Source: Flavobacterium aquicola
GTDB taxonomy: Bacteria > Bacteroidota > Bacteroidia > Flavobacteriales > Flavobacteriaceae
NCBI RefSeq assembly: GCF_003385115.1
Contig: NZ_QUNI01000010.1
Coordinates: 1 to 64,000, forward strand
Direction: 5' to 3'
DNA: 64,000 bases
The number at the start of each line of letters is the position of its first letter. The first letter of the stretch is position 1. Position numbers and translations under genes: made by a program. The notes beneath the pieces are model-generated. The model saw nothing but the letters and a program-made list of their open reading frames with translations, did not search any database and had not been told where the DNA came from. Shown in pieces: positions 1 to 9,927 of this stretch.

Positions 1-88
1 GGGCTCACCTCTTCCCATCCCGAACAGAGTAGTTAAGCCCGCCTGCGCAGATGGTACTGCAGTTATGTGGGAGAGTATGTCGCTGCCT
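1..88 (+). rRNA. rrf: 5S ribosomal RNA, 3' part
   Basis: The first ~88 bases match the 3' two thirds of a bacterial 5S rRNA. They include the conserved CCCATCCCGAACAG stretch (loop B/helix III) and the later GGGAGAGTATGTCGCTGCC 3' strand. The 5' end lies outside the window, so this is the tail of an rRNA operon read on the plus strand. A hairpin terminator follows directly. The exact 3' end is estimated. Confidence 0.93.
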
Positions 89-96
89 TTCTTTAT

Positions 97-130
97 AAAA
101 CCCTGTTTCATAACGAAACAGGGTTTTTTG
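97..130 (+). terminator. Rho-independent terminator of the rRNA operon
   Basis: A strong stem (AACCCTGTTTC with GAAACAGGGTT) around a short loop is followed by a run of T. It lies about ten bases after the 5S rRNA end, as expected for the end of the rRNA operon. Confidence 0.9.
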
Positions 131-327
131 TTTTCTGTTGGTTCGTTTTATTAAAAAAAAACATATTACATATTGCCCTAAAACAGGTGCTTTTTTGCCT
201 TTATTTATAATATATCGTTTTCGAAGAGTTAAAATAGCAGTTATATCAGAAAAAGCAGTTGTGTTTTGAAAGAAATAATGATATTATTTTAGCAGTATAA
301 ATAATTACTAATTTAAAAGACAGTATT

Positions 328-729
328 ATGAAAACGATTTTAAAATTAAGCCTGGCAGCAGCAGTGGCACTGACCACTATCAATACGTATGCATCAAATG
401 ATGATTTTCTGCTTAATGTGAAAAAAGCAGAAGGAAAAGAAATCAGTTTTTCGGTAAATGATATCCAGAAAGCCAATATAACGATTTATGATAAGTCGCA
501 TGAAGTGATATACAATGAAACAGTAACCGGAAAAGCAGGGATACTGAGAACTTACAGTCTTGAGGAATTTCCTGCTGGATTTTACTTTTTGGAAGTTGAG
601 ACTAATTTAAAGAAAGTAACTCATGAGATTGTGGTTGCTGATGATGCTGTGTTATCCAGAAAATCGATCGCCGAAGTCTACAAAGGTGATATGAAGATTA
701 AAAACCATAATGTGGCAGAAGTTAATTAA
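328..729 (+). CDS. Small exported protein with a sorting-tail-like beta fold
   Basis: This 133-residue protein has an N-terminal signal peptide (about residues 1-22, ending near TYAS). The mature part resembles the beta-sandwich seen in Bacteroidota secretion-tail domains: IYDKSHEVIYNE is followed by the aromatic turn GFYFLEVET near residues 88-98. In such folds the second motif is usually G-x-Y-hydrophobic-hydrophobic. It is not attached to an enzyme here. The protein is probably periplasmic or surface-located; its function is not recognised. It stands alone between the rRNA operon and the starch locus and has its own terminator. The start codon is supported by the signal peptide beginning MKT. 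Confidence 0.8.
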   Translation: MKTILKLSLAAAVALTTINTYASNDDFLLNVKKAEGKEISFSVNDIQKANITIYDKSHEVIYNETVTGKAGILRTYSLEEFPAGFYFLEVETNLKKVTHEIVVADDAVLSRKSIAEVYKGDMKIKNHNVAEVN

Positions 730-763
730 TCAGATTGTGGTTAAGAATAGTTAGGATTTTGAG

Positions 764-793
764 AAAAACAGCTTTATTCGGGCTGTTTTTTTG
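764..793 (+). terminator. Terminator after the small exported protein
   Basis: AAAAACAGC pairs with GCTGTTTTT across an eight-base loop and is followed by further T. It starts 35 bases after the stop codon at 729. Confidence 0.8.
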
Positions 794-839
794 TTTAAAT
801 CCTTGAAATAATTGGGAATACTGTTGTGAAAATGTATCT

Positions 840-925
840 GCATGAGGGATGGAAATGGCATCCTTTTCTTTTCCTTCTTTAGGAAAAGAAAAGATATAAT
901 GGACAGCCCGGCCCTTGGGACATGC
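840..925. repeat. Structured intergenic element with an inner 13-bp hairpin
   Basis: The outer arms GCATG (840-844) and CATGC (921-925) enclose GAGGGATGG, then a perfect 13-bp stem (863-875 with 881-893, loop TCTTT), then GATATAATGGACAGCCCGGC. This combination of conserved-looking flanks and a separate inner hairpin resembles dispersed elements I associate with Flavobacterium genomes. Read on the minus strand, its layout is like that of the element at 29575-29690. It contains no convincing gene. It could act as an RNA structure or as a DNA repeat; a genome-wide search would show whether it is dispersed. Confidence 0.5.
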
Positions 926-951
926 CATTATTATTTTTGTATATTTTTTAT

Positions 952-983
952 AAAAAAAGCCACCAAAACTTAATTTGATGGCT
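952..983 (-). terminator. Terminator of the secreted amylase gene
   Basis: On the minus strand AGCCATCAAA pairs with TTTGGTGGCT (one G-T pair) and a run of seven T follows. It lies about 30 bases past the amylase stop codon at 1013. Confidence 0.85.
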
Positions 984-1012
984 GATTACATATTAAACTA
1001 ACTCAAAAATGT

Positions 1013-3913
1013 TTATTGTTTGATGAACTTCATCACTTTTACCTTATTGTCTTCGTTGTAAACTTTAATAAAATACAAACCATTACTCAATTCACTTATA
1101 TTATATTGGTATTCTTTAGTATGAGGTTTAATGAATGTTTTGATTAACTGCCCGGTTATTGCATATATTTGGATTTTGGCAGTATCTGTAGTTAATGAAA
1201 AGTAATTTGATGCTGGGTTTGGTGAAATGAAAATATCATTCATGGTTTGAAAATCACTAAGTGCCAAGACAGACGATTTATTGCCGTAAATTCTGAATTC
1301 ACCTGGCTGCAGACTGATGGTGGCATTTACATCTGTGACGTTATATGTGGAATTATCCATTAAATTGTACCATGAACCAGTGTATTGAAATCCTGTTGCC
1401 ACATTTTTTGGCGTTACATCTAAGTTCGCAATGATAAGAACATCTTTAAGAGCAGAACCTGCCAATGAACTATTGGTTATTTTAATATTTGGAGTTAAAG
1501 TTGTAGTTGCTGGAATTGTAGCTGTACCTGAAAAAACAGGTTCGGTTGTTTTTAAGGCAATCATTCTAGCCCAATCACTGTAGATTTTATTTCGATTAGC
1601 ATCACTCAGCCAATTACTGACCCATTGTGGCTGTGGTTTGGTTGCCAATTTACAATCACCAGTGATTGTTGATGAATTATCATTTACAATACCGTCAGTG
1701 CAAGTGAATATTGAAGATTCCCAGCCTAGTTCACCAAAATGCCAAATCATTTTTGGACCGGGTATTAATAAGGAAACTGCACCAATAGCTGACATTCTTG
1801 ATAATGCTGTGTTTAATGTTTTTACATTGTATGATCCGCTAGAATTCCCGAACTGTAAATTTTTATACATTAGACGTTCTTCATCATGACTCTCTGCATA
1901 CCCCATAACTCTATTTCCTAAAAAACCGGTATGGTTTGGGCTATACATTCTGGAGATATCATTGCTTGAATTGTATCCCATTGATAATTGGTTGTAATTA
2001 TTGTTTAAATTACCCCACATCATTACACCTTTGCTAGGAGTTTCTGCAAATCTGTAATTTGCCCATTCTCTTTCTTCACTATCTCCGCCTAAATGTTCGA
2101 AAATTGTATAATGAGTTGGATCTAATGACCAAGAGTAATCAGCATATTGTTTTAAGATATCTACTCTGTCTTGCTGATAACTGCCGGTACAAGCTTCTTG
2201 TCCGCCAGCGACATTTGATGGGCATTTTTGTGTAAAGCCTTTAGTTAGGTCCCAACGGAAACCGTCAATCTTGTATTCTTCTATCCACTGTTTAATTACA
2301 CGTTTTACATAATTTTGAGTTCTTGGCAGCTGGTGATTAAAATCTTCTCCGACATTATAACTATGCATTGCTACTGTATTGAAATACGGATTTTCGGCAG
2401 TAGGAGAACCAAATCCATCTCCATCTGGATCGTTCATCCACATTCTTATCATTGGATTTCTTCCGAAAGCATGATTTAAAGCAATATCAAGAATTACAGC
2501 AATTCCATTTTGGTGGCATAAATCAATAAGTTCTTTAAGTTTGGCCGATGATCCATAAAACTTATCTAATGCCATGTGAAACGAAGTGTTGTAACCCCAA
2601 CTTTCGTTACCTTCGAATTCCATTACGGGCATTAATTCAATCGCATTTATTTTTAAATTTTTGAAATAATCAATGCGGTCAATTATATTTTGATAATTTC
2701 TGTTGGCATCAAAATCTCTTACTAACAATTCATATACTACCAATTTATCTTTTTCTGGTTTTACAAAATTAGTTGTTGCTGTACTCCAAGCATAGGGAGT
2801 CTGGCCAGTTTTTAAAACGGTTACTTCATAATTTTGTCCAGTAGGGTAAACAGGCATATTTGGATAAGTAGCAGCTGGAATTCCTGCATCATCATATGGC
2901 GATAGTACTAACGTTGAATATGGATCGGCAGTTTTTACAAGAGCGGGCGAATTAGCAATTGGAGTAGATTCTCCTACCCAATATTGGTAAGAGTAATTTG
3001 TTCCAGATACAAGTCCCGTCAGTTCCAGCCAAAATTTTGTTGAACCTGAGGTTGCATCTTTTTTCATCGCATAGGCATTGCTTGGCTGCCAGTTATTAAA
3101 ACTTCCCGCAACATATACAAAATCTTTTAATGGAGCATCCAAAACTAAAGTAGCCTTTGTTGCATCAGTTGGATTGTAATTAATTCCATCAGCTAATCCA
3201 GCAGGAATGGTTTCAGTTACAGTATTTGGATTAACGACTGCTGTAAATTTTTTAACTATTGTCGTTACGCCTTGGGTTACTTCCAGTTCATAGTTTTGAT
3301 TACTTGAAATGTTGATGTGATTGTATGAATAACTTGCTGTACTTGGATTTGTATTGATGCTGATGCCATTTGACTTTAAATTATAACTTGCCACTCCATT
3401 TGTATTTGTTGCGGTAATAGATAAATTTGAGCCAGAAGACAAAATAGTGGTACTATTTTGAGCTGGAGACGTAAGGTTAACTTGAAAAGAACCTACCTCT
3501 GCACGTATATCTTGTGATTTTTTATCACCATTTCCATTTTTGGCTTTTATTAAAAAACCAATTTTTCCAATATTAGTAGTGTTATAATAAGTAGTAGGTA
3601 TTAATGTTTTTGTATATGTGTCGTTACTACCATTATATGTAAATTTACTAGCTTCATTTGAAGCGTCCCATGATCCATTGAGAGGAGTTCCTTTATCAGT
3701 AATATCATCTAAACCGAAAGCCCATGTCCATAAATAAAGCGCATTTCCGGTTACTCCCCAAATTGCTTCATTGATGCTGTTTCCATCAATGGTAATTGTG
3801 ATAGAAGTTGTTTCTTCAAATGGATTCGGACTTATTGAATATGTGACAGTTTGCTGTTGAGCCACACTTCCCAACGACACAAAGAGCAATAATAAAAGTA
3901 TGAGTTTTTTCAT
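1013..3913 (-). CDS. Secreted GH13 alpha-amylase with T9SS sorting tail
   Basis: The 966-residue protein should hydrolyse alpha-1,4 glucans outside the cell. It has a signal peptide (about 1-18, ending VAQ), N-terminal beta-sandwich regions, and a CBM48-like early-set domain near 245-335 (VYVAGSFNNWQP). The GH13 barrel runs from about 385 to 790. Catalytic residues visible are nucleophile D555 in DGFRWD, acid/base E606 in IFEHLGG and D677 in ESHDEER. The last ~75 residues (ISPNPASNYFSL... IYAITGQLIKTF... GLYFIKV) form a type A sorting domain of the type IX secretion system. It is the last gene of the susC-susD-susE block, 165 bases after susE, with a hairpin between them. Exact substrate (starch, pullulan or both) cannot be read from the sequence. 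Confidence 0.93.
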   Translation of the reverse strand: MKKLILLLLLFVSLGSVAQQQTVTYSISPNPFEETTSITITIDGNSINEAIWGVTGNALYLWTWAFGLDDITDKGTPLNGSWDASNEASKFTYNGSNDTYTKTLIPTTYYNTTNIGKIGFLIKAKNGNGDKKSQDIRAEVGSFQVNLTSPAQNSTTILSSGSNLSITATNTNGVASYNLKSNGISINTNPSTASYSYNHINISSNQNYELEVTQGVTTIVKKFTAVVNPNTVTETIPAGLADGINYNPTDATKATLVLDAPLKDFVYVAGSFNNWQPSNAYAMKKDATSGSTKFWLELTGLVSGTNYSYQYWVGESTPIANSPALVKTADPYSTLVLSPYDDAGIPAATYPNMPVYPTGQNYEVTVLKTGQTPYAWSTATTNFVKPEKDKLVVYELLVRDFDANRNYQNIIDRIDYFKNLKINAIELMPVMEFEGNESWGYNTSFHMALDKFYGSSAKLKELIDLCHQNGIAVILDIALNHAFGRNPMIRMWMNDPDGDGFGSPTAENPYFNTVAMHSYNVGEDFNHQLPRTQNYVKRVIKQWIEEYKIDGFRWDLTKGFTQKCPSNVAGGQEACTGSYQQDRVDILKQYADYSWSLDPTHYTIFEHLGGDSEEREWANYRFAETPSKGVMMWGNLNNNYNQLSMGYNSSNDISRMYSPNHTGFLGNRVMGYAESHDEERLMYKNLQFGNSSGSYNVKTLNTALSRMSAIGAVSLLIPGPKMIWHFGELGWESSIFTCTDGIVNDNSSTITGDCKLATKPQPQWVSNWLSDANRNKIYSDWARMIALKTTEPVFSGTATIPATTTLTPNIKITNSSLAGSALKDVLIIANLDVTPKNVATGFQYTGSWYNLMDNSTYNVTDVNATISLQPGEFRIYGNKSSVLALSDFQTMNDIFISPNPASNYFSLTTDTAKIQIYAITGQLIKTFIKPHTKEYQYNISELSNGLYFIKVYNEDNKVKVMKFIKQ

Positions 3914-4029
3914 ATCATTTGGAATTAGATTAGAAATATGTAACAGATTTGTTTAAGATAAAAATGTAAAATTCAGTTATATATTAATTTTAACATTGAA
4001 AATTTATTATTGAATTAAAAATATAAAAG

Positions 4030-4062
4030 AAAAGAGGCTATCCTTTTGAGACAGCCTCTTTG
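4030..4062 (-). terminator. Hairpin between susE and the amylase gene
   Basis: On the minus strand AAAGAGGCTGTC pairs with GATAGCCTCTTT, followed by a T-rich stretch. It lies 17-49 bases after the susE stop codon and 117 bases before the amylase start, so it could reduce read-through from susCDE into the amylase gene. Confidence 0.8.
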
Positions 4063-4078
4063 TGTATTTAAAATAAAA

Positions 4079-5245
4079 TTAGTTTGGAATAAGTCTTATA
4101 TTATAGTTTGCAGCATTTCTAAGATCAAGAACGATTTTATAATTTCCTGCGGAAGGAACAGCCATGTCACCTCCATTTAATCTAATTTTATTAGCCGAAG
4201 TGGCAGCTAATGTTTCTTTACTTCCTGATATTGTACCCATTTTTACAGACCAATCATCCGCTAAGCGTACTAAGAAAGCATCAGCTTTCAAAGTCAAATC
4301 GACAGTGTACATTCTGAAATACGGAGACTCAGTATTGGTTTCATAGTTCAAATAAGTTGGTGCATCCCAACCACTTGGAGTAGCTGCGCCAATTACAGCT
4401 ACTTGTCTCGGAGCTATGGAGTATGTGTTTTTTGCCCAATCTACTGTAATAAAATAAGTGCCAGCACCACTAGTTGGTTTTATATCTTTCCCATTGCTAT
4501 GAACTAATGTCGTATATGTATTAGGTGCCTCAGTAATATCTCCTTTATCATTAGTCCAAGTTTGATCATCCGTAAATTTAAACGCTGGGCTAGCAACATT
4601 CATCCAAACAAAACCTTCATATTTTCCGTCATTTGAAGGAGAATATATTTTTGGTGCATTGGCAGGATTCCAATCAGCATATGTACTAGATCCGCCAAAA
4701 TTACCTGGTACATATAGCTTGTCAAATTCATCAAATGTATCATATGGAGTTGCTGTAAAAGCAACTTCGGCTGATTTAGAAACCAATTTATTTGTGGCTT
4801 TTGCTTCTTGTCCAGCTGGACTTGCTACTATTCTAAATTTAAAGTTTGTTTTCTCTCCAGGGGAACCACCTGCTGGCAAAAGAATTCCATTTAATTCACG
4901 TTGAGTAAGTGTTACTTCATGAATACTTCCTTCTTGGCTTTCATTGAAACTTCCTAGATCATAGCTTTTAGCATCTTTATCAAAGTCAGTTGATGTAGAT
5001 TTCACTATTTGCAACTGATAAGCTACTGCCGCAATATATCCAAAATCTGCTGATGACCATTTTACGGTAAACACGTCATCGGATGCTGTTTTGGCTTCTA
5101 AGATATAATCTGTTCCAGCAGCAGGTGAATTGACAGCTGTATTTTGAACAACAGAAGCTACTGGGTCTAGCGCAGGGTCACTGCAAGCAACTAATGATGC
5201 CAGTGTTCCTGTTAATAAAATTAGACTTATAATTATTTTTTTCAT
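4079..5245 (-). CDS. susE: SusE-like outer-membrane starch-binding lipoprotein
   Basis: This 388-residue protein has a lipoprotein signal with a lipobox cysteine at residue 21 (ASLVAC). An N-terminal SusE domain (about 25-170) contains the typical phrases DYILEAKTA and FTVKWSSADFG. Two beta-sandwich modules of the SusE/SusF type follow, with W-rich phrases such as YVPGNFGGSSTYADWNPA and AVIGAATPSGWDAPTYL. Family members sit on the outer membrane, hold starch and aid uptake through SusC/SusD. The gene is 54 bases after susD in the same direction. Sequence specificity within the SusE/F family is loose, so the letter is by context. Confidence 0.88.
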   Translation of the reverse strand: MKKIIISLILLTGTLASLVACSDPALDPVASVVQNTAVNSPAAGTDYILEAKTASDDVFTVKWSSADFGYIAAVAYQLQIVKSTSTDFDKDAKSYDLGSFNESQEGSIHEVTLTQRELNGILLPAGGSPGEKTNFKFRIVASPAGQEAKATNKLVSKSAEVAFTATPYDTFDEFDKLYVPGNFGGSSTYADWNPANAPKIYSPSNDGKYEGFVWMNVASPAFKFTDDQTWTNDKGDITEAPNTYTTLVHSNGKDIKPTSGAGTYFITVDWAKNTYSIAPRQVAVIGAATPSGWDAPTYLNYETNTESPYFRMYTVDLTLKADAFLVRLADDWSVKMGTISGSKETLAATSANKIRLNGGDMAVPSAGNYKIVLDLRNAANYNIRLIPN

Positions 5246-5299
5246 AATTTAATTTTTTAAATTTTCCCAGATACTTCTTCTAGGAAAAAATTAATATTA

Positions 5300-6853
5300 T
5301 TAATACCCTGGATTTTGTTTCAAGTTTGGATTAGCATTAAGCGCAGTTAATGGTAATGGAAATAGTTTATAGGTGTCAGGGATAGAAGTTCCATCTTTGG
5401 CACCACCTTTCCAAGGCCATAAATAAGTTCCCCCTGTGAATTTGCCAAAACGAATTAAATCTGTTCTACGGTGTCCTTCAAGATTTAGCTCTCTTCCTCT
5501 TTCATCAAGAATGAAATTAAGATTTAGTTCTGAAGCAGTTATTGCGGATGCATGGGATCTTCCTCTAACGTCATTTACGTATTGTAAAGCAGTAGTAGCA
5601 TTTGTGCTTGCAGCTCCTCTCAAATTACATTCAGCATATATTAAATAAGCATCTGCTAAACGGAATAATGGAAAATCAGTATTTGAAAACTCTGTCAAAG
5701 TAGTTGATCCTGAATAATTGTTATTTGTGAATTTAATAGCAGGATAACCATTTACCCAAGTTTTATAATCATCCATTTCATAAGTATGTCCAGCAGTCCA
5801 AAATAACTTTGCTCTATCATCTGTAGAAGAAGCTAAATCACTTCCATATAAACCATACCATGCTTTAGTTGCTCTGTGTCCGCCCCAACCATTTCCTGTT
5901 ATTCCATAAGCAGAAGGTGTCATGGTAGAGGCATCAACATTTCCTTGTACTAAATATGTAGTATTTCCATAACTTTGACTTACTTGAGCATCTGCAATTA
6001 ATGGAAATATAATTTCAGTAGATGTGTTGTTATCTCCCGAAAAAAGACTTTTGAAATTAGGAGACAATGTGTAGCCTCCTTCATCGATTACTTTTTTAAT
6101 ATATATAGCGGCATCATCATAGCGAGGGGTACCAGTATATACTTCAGCATTAAGATATAGTTTTGCTAAAAGCATTCTAACTACTGACTGATTTGCTCTG
6201 CCATATGTATTTTTAGCAGGCATTCCTGGTTCAATGGCTTTCAATTCAGCTTCTACAAAATCGAATAATTCTTTTCTGGAGGCTTCAGGCTTAGCTTCAA
6301 TCGTACCCAAATCAGCTTCAGTAACTAATACTCCTTTACCAAAACAATCTATCATATAGTAATATGCTAGAGATCTTAAGAAACGTAATTCACGAACGTA
6401 TTGGTCTTTATTTTCTACGTTAGTAGTACCCAATGCATTAATAATGTTATTACAATTAGGTATTGTATAATACACTCTGTCAAACAGGTATCTGAAAAAT
6501 TTATTGTTTTCATCCCATTTTGAAGTTGTAGTCAATTGGTCCAATCCATTATCTCCCCAACGGTTTTTAATGTCATCTGCAGTAAAATCTTCGAGATTAA
6601 TCATGTTTCTCAAAAATCCTGTTTCTCCTGGATCTGTAGTTGTTATATCAGATTCAGTTGGTCCATTAGAGCTCGTTAAGGCAAAAGTGCCATACATTTT
6701 TGATACTAATCCCAAAGCTGCATTAGGATCTTGTGCGATTAATTTATCAAAGGTAAGTTCAACTTTTGGCTCCGTATCTAGATCATTTACACAAGAGCTA
6801 AATAGTAACAGGGATAACCCTAAACCTACTATATTATTTTTAAAATTTTTCAT
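5300..6853 (-). CDS. susD: SusD/RagB-family glycan-binding lipoprotein
   Basis: This 517-residue lipoprotein (cysteine 21 in LLLFSSC) has a normal SusD length. Helical TPR-like parts include the RFLRSLAYYYMIDCFG motif near 155-170, which is typical of the family. The C-terminal part carries LDERGRELNLEGHRRTDLIRF near 450-475, another hallmark. It forms a lid over the SusC channel and binds the oligosaccharide. The gene begins 11 bases after susC, so the two are translated from one message. In this locus the likely ligand is maltodextrin. Confidence 0.95.
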   Translation of the reverse strand: MKNFKNNIVGLGLSLLLFSSCVNDLDTEPKVELTFDKLIAQDPNAALGLVSKMYGTFALTSSNGPTESDITTTDPGETGFLRNMINLEDFTADDIKNRWGDNGLDQLTTTSKWDENNKFFRYLFDRVYYTIPNCNNIINALGTTNVENKDQYVRELRFLRSLAYYYMIDCFGKGVLVTEADLGTIEAKPEASRKELFDFVEAELKAIEPGMPAKNTYGRANQSVVRMLLAKLYLNAEVYTGTPRYDDAAIYIKKVIDEGGYTLSPNFKSLFSGDNNTSTEIIFPLIADAQVSQSYGNTTYLVQGNVDASTMTPSAYGITGNGWGGHRATKAWYGLYGSDLASSTDDRAKLFWTAGHTYEMDDYKTWVNGYPAIKFTNNNYSGSTTLTEFSNTDFPLFRLADAYLIYAECNLRGAASTNATTALQYVNDVRGRSHASAITASELNLNFILDERGRELNLEGHRRTDLIRFGKFTGGTYLWPWKGGAKDGTSIPDTYKLFPLPLTALNANPNLKQNPGY

Positions 6854-6864
6854 ATTCTAGTTAT

Positions 6865-9800
6865 TTAAAAATCAAGATTAACACCTAAACTATACATTGT
6901 AGGTCTTGGATAAAAATTATTGTCGATCCCATTAAAATTCTCAGGGTCTTGACCTGAATACTTGGTGATAATAAACAAATTATTTGCAGCAGTATAAACT
7001 CTCAAGTCTAGTCCTTTTACTAATTCTTTAAATTTGTAGCCGAGTGTAATGTTTTCACAACGTACAAAACTTGCGTTCTCTAGGAAATAATCAGAGGATT
7101 CAACACCGTTTAATGTATTTTGAAATGGTAAATCCATATCTAGTACGTTGTTTAAAGTATTGGATTGAGTATCAAAAGCTCTAGCTACATTTCCAGCAAC
7201 TAAATTTCTGGAATTATATGTTTTTCCACCAGATTGACCTCTAAAGTTGGCTGAAAAATCAGCATTTTTATAAGTAAGTGTAGTTCCAAAACCAAAAGTG
7301 AATTTAGGCCTCAATGGCTCATAATATTTGTCGTCATTAGTTATAGCTCCGTCTTTATTTCTGTCTACATAGGCCCCTTGGATAGGTTTTCCTGAAGCAT
7401 CATATACTTGTTCTAATACCCAAGCAGAAAAGGGAGCTTGTCCTACAGCATTATAAGCAAATGCAATACCTGTTCCTGTTGGTAGTTTTGAATCGGCAAC
7501 TGGATTTGCAGTAACACCTTTTAAATCAGTAATTTCACTTTCGTTATAAGCAGCGTTACCATTTATAATCCAAGTAACATCATCTGTAGCAATAGGTTTT
7601 AAGTTTAAGCTAACCTCAACACCATTGTTTCTAAGGGAGCCAACATTTGCAACAAACTCATTTGTTAGAGACTGTCCTGGTTTCCCTGGTACTTTTGCTA
7701 ATAAATCGTTAGTTTTTTTAGTATAAACATCTACAGTACCTGACAGTAAACCATTTTTAAACAATTCAAAATCAATTCCAGCATTTATTGTAGTTGTTTT
7801 TTCCCAAGTCAATGAGTCATCAAATGGATTTGCTGAATAGGTATTAATTCCTGGCAAATACTGACTAGTTACTTTACCTGGAGAAAATAACGGGGAAGTA
7901 GGATAGTAACCTGCGACACTAATAATATCTTGTTGTCCTGTAATACCATAACCTAATCTTAATTTTAAGTCTCCAATAGTTTCAGCATCTTTCAGGAAAG
8001 ACTCTTCTTTAATTCTCCATGCAAAGCCTACTGCAGGAAAAATACCCCATCGGTTATCTGATTTAAACAAAGAAGAACCATCAGCTCTTACTGTAAAAGT
8101 AAAAAGATATTTATTTAACAAATCAACATTTGATCTTCCAAAGAATGACTGAATATTGTAAGAGTTATAATACCTGTTATTTGTATTGTTTAAGTTCTCT
8201 GTAAATGGCTCTCTAATATGAGTTGTTGGGTTGTATCTAAAAATAGATTTATTGCCGTCTACAACAAAATTTTGATAATCATATCCCGCTTGAGCATCAA
8301 ATTTGGTAACAAAACCATTAGTTGAAGGCAAAGTGTATACAAAATAAGAATTAAGAGTCTTGTTTGTAATTGTTTGGTCTTCAATGTAGTTGACACCGGG
8401 ATTCAAGATATTAGTATTTGTAGTTTGATTTAAACCATAAGTCTGAATTGCATAATCTCCATATACCTCTTCAATATGTGAATTAGAAGCTTCAAGACCT
8501 AAGTTAACAACTGCTCTTACAGATGGCAAGAAATGAAGTTTGTAGTCAAATTGTGCATTACCTAAAAACTTATTAATTTCTTCTGGTCTTTTTCTTTGCT
8601 CTAAAATATTTAAAGGATTTGTTTGTCCTGCAATATTTTGAGTTGTTGGATTTAAGTTTTGATAGTATCCTCCAAAAATATTGCTTGCACTATTATCGTA
8701 CACAGGTTTTGTTGGATCCATATTTAAAGCACTGCCAATTGCTCCTCCTTCGTCAACAGCATTCTTTTCTGAGCGCAACAATTTTGCATTTACATCAATT
8801 TTTAAATGATCTTCAAGTAGTGAAGGAGATAATTTTAAAGCTCCTGAATATCTCTTATAATCATTTGTTTTAACTAAACCTTCATAATCTAGATAACCAA
8901 CAGAAGCTCTAAAAGGTATTTTTTTAAATAAATTTGCTTTTGCACTAAAGTTATGATCTGATGAAACGGCATTTCTATAAATTACTTTTTGCCAATCAGT
9001 ATTCGATAGAATTCTTCCCTCAATTTCAGGTGTGGTAAGATTATCAACTGCAGTAGTAGTTGGATCATCTATTCCTAATAAATTAGTCTGAGCAGGAAAA
9101 TTAGTCTGGATAAATTTTGCAAAAGTTGAACCATCCATCATATCAATATTTTTATTAATATATCCTATTGATGTAATATTTGTATAAGAAAACTGTGGCG
9201 TACCCGAAGTTCCTTTTTTAGTAGTAATAAGAATTACACCATTGGAAGCTCTAGATCCATAAATAGCAGTTGCCGAAGCATCTTTCAAAACCGAAAAAGT
9301 TTCAATATCATTAGGATTTACAAGTGACATAGGATTCGCTGAACCTGCAGGAGTGATGTTATCAAGAGCAACACCATCAATTATGATTAAAGGATTGTTA
9401 CTTGCGCTTAAAGAAGAACCTCCTCTAATTCGAATATTAGAAGTAGAATCAGGTGATCCTCCTGCACTTGTTACAACAACTCCAGAAACCTTTCCTGCAA
9501 TCAACTGATCAGCCGAAATTACTGCACCTTTATTAAAATCTTTTGAGGACAGTACGGCTACAGCTCCAGTAGCATCTTTTTTCTTGATAGCTCCATATCC
9601 AACTTGAACTACAACTTCTTTCAATTGATTGGCATCTTCTTCAAGTTTGATAGTTAACGAATTTTGAGATCCAACTGTAACGGATTTAGTCTGGTAACCC
9701 ATATAAGTAACGGTCAGGACATCAGTAGGCTTTACATTTGCCAATTGAAATTTACCATCAAAATCTGTTGAAGCATTGCTAGCACCCCCTTTTACTTTTA

Positions 9801-9927
9801 TATTTACTCCTGGGATAGGCTGGCCTGATACAATATCAAGTACCGTTCCTTCAACTTTATTTTGAGCCATTGCACAAAACGGAAGCAGGAGTAATAAAAA
9901 TAACAACTTTTTGTAAATTGTTTTCAT
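6865..9927 (-). CDS. susC: SusC/RagA TonB-linked outer-membrane transporter
   Basis: The 1020-residue protein has a signal peptide (about 1-21, ending AMAQ) and a CarboxypepD_reg-like domain (about 23-105, VEGTVLDIVSGQPIPGVNI). A TonB plug follows (about 115-230, with IRIRGGSSLSASNNPLIIIDG), then a C-terminal beta barrel ending in aromatic NLDF. It imports maltodextrins across the outer membrane using TonB energy with the SusD partner encoded next. It heads the minus-strand block and is divergent from the LacI-type regulator gene 243 bases away, so control of both from that gap is likely. Confidence 0.96.
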   Translation of the reverse strand: MKTIYKKLLFLLLLLPFCAMAQNKVEGTVLDIVSGQPIPGVNIKVKGGASNASTDFDGKFQLANVKPTDVLTVTYMGYQTKSVTVGSQNSLTIKLEEDANQLKEVVVQVGYGAIKKKDATGAVAVLSSKDFNKGAVISADQLIAGKVSGVVVTSAGGSPDSTSNIRIRGGSSLSASNNPLIIIDGVALDNITPAGSANPMSLVNPNDIETFSVLKDASATAIYGSRASNGVILITTKKGTSGTPQFSYTNITSIGYINKNIDMMDGSTFAKFIQTNFPAQTNLLGIDDPTTTAVDNLTTPEIEGRILSNTDWQKVIYRNAVSSDHNFSAKANLFKKIPFRASVGYLDYEGLVKTNDYKRYSGALKLSPSLLEDHLKIDVNAKLLRSEKNAVDEGGAIGSALNMDPTKPVYDNSASNIFGGYYQNLNPTTQNIAGQTNPLNILEQRKRPEEINKFLGNAQFDYKLHFLPSVRAVVNLGLEASNSHIEEVYGDYAIQTYGLNQTTNTNILNPGVNYIEDQTITNKTLNSYFVYTLPSTNGFVTKFDAQAGYDYQNFVVDGNKSIFRYNPTTHIREPFTENLNNTNNRYYNSYNIQSFFGRSNVDLLNKYLFTFTVRADGSSLFKSDNRWGIFPAVGFAWRIKEESFLKDAETIGDLKLRLGYGITGQQDIISVAGYYPTSPLFSPGKVTSQYLPGINTYSANPFDDSLTWEKTTTINAGIDFELFKNGLLSGTVDVYTKKTNDLLAKVPGKPGQSLTNEFVANVGSLRNNGVEVSLNLKPIATDDVTWIINGNAAYNESEITDLKGVTANPVADSKLPTGTGIAFAYNAVGQAPFSAWVLEQVYDASGKPIQGAYVDRNKDGAITNDDKYYEPLRPKFTFGFGTTLTYKNADFSANFRGQSGGKTYNSRNLVAGNVARAFDTQSNTLNNVLDMDLPFQNTLNGVESSDYFLENASFVRCENITLGYKFKELVKGLDLRVYTAANNLFIITKYSGQDPENFNGIDNNFYPRPTMYSLGVNLDF

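Noticed and set aside
722..928. Minus-strand open frame of 68 codons
   Set aside because: It runs over the terminator and the structured element at 840-925; composition follows the hairpin, not a protein.
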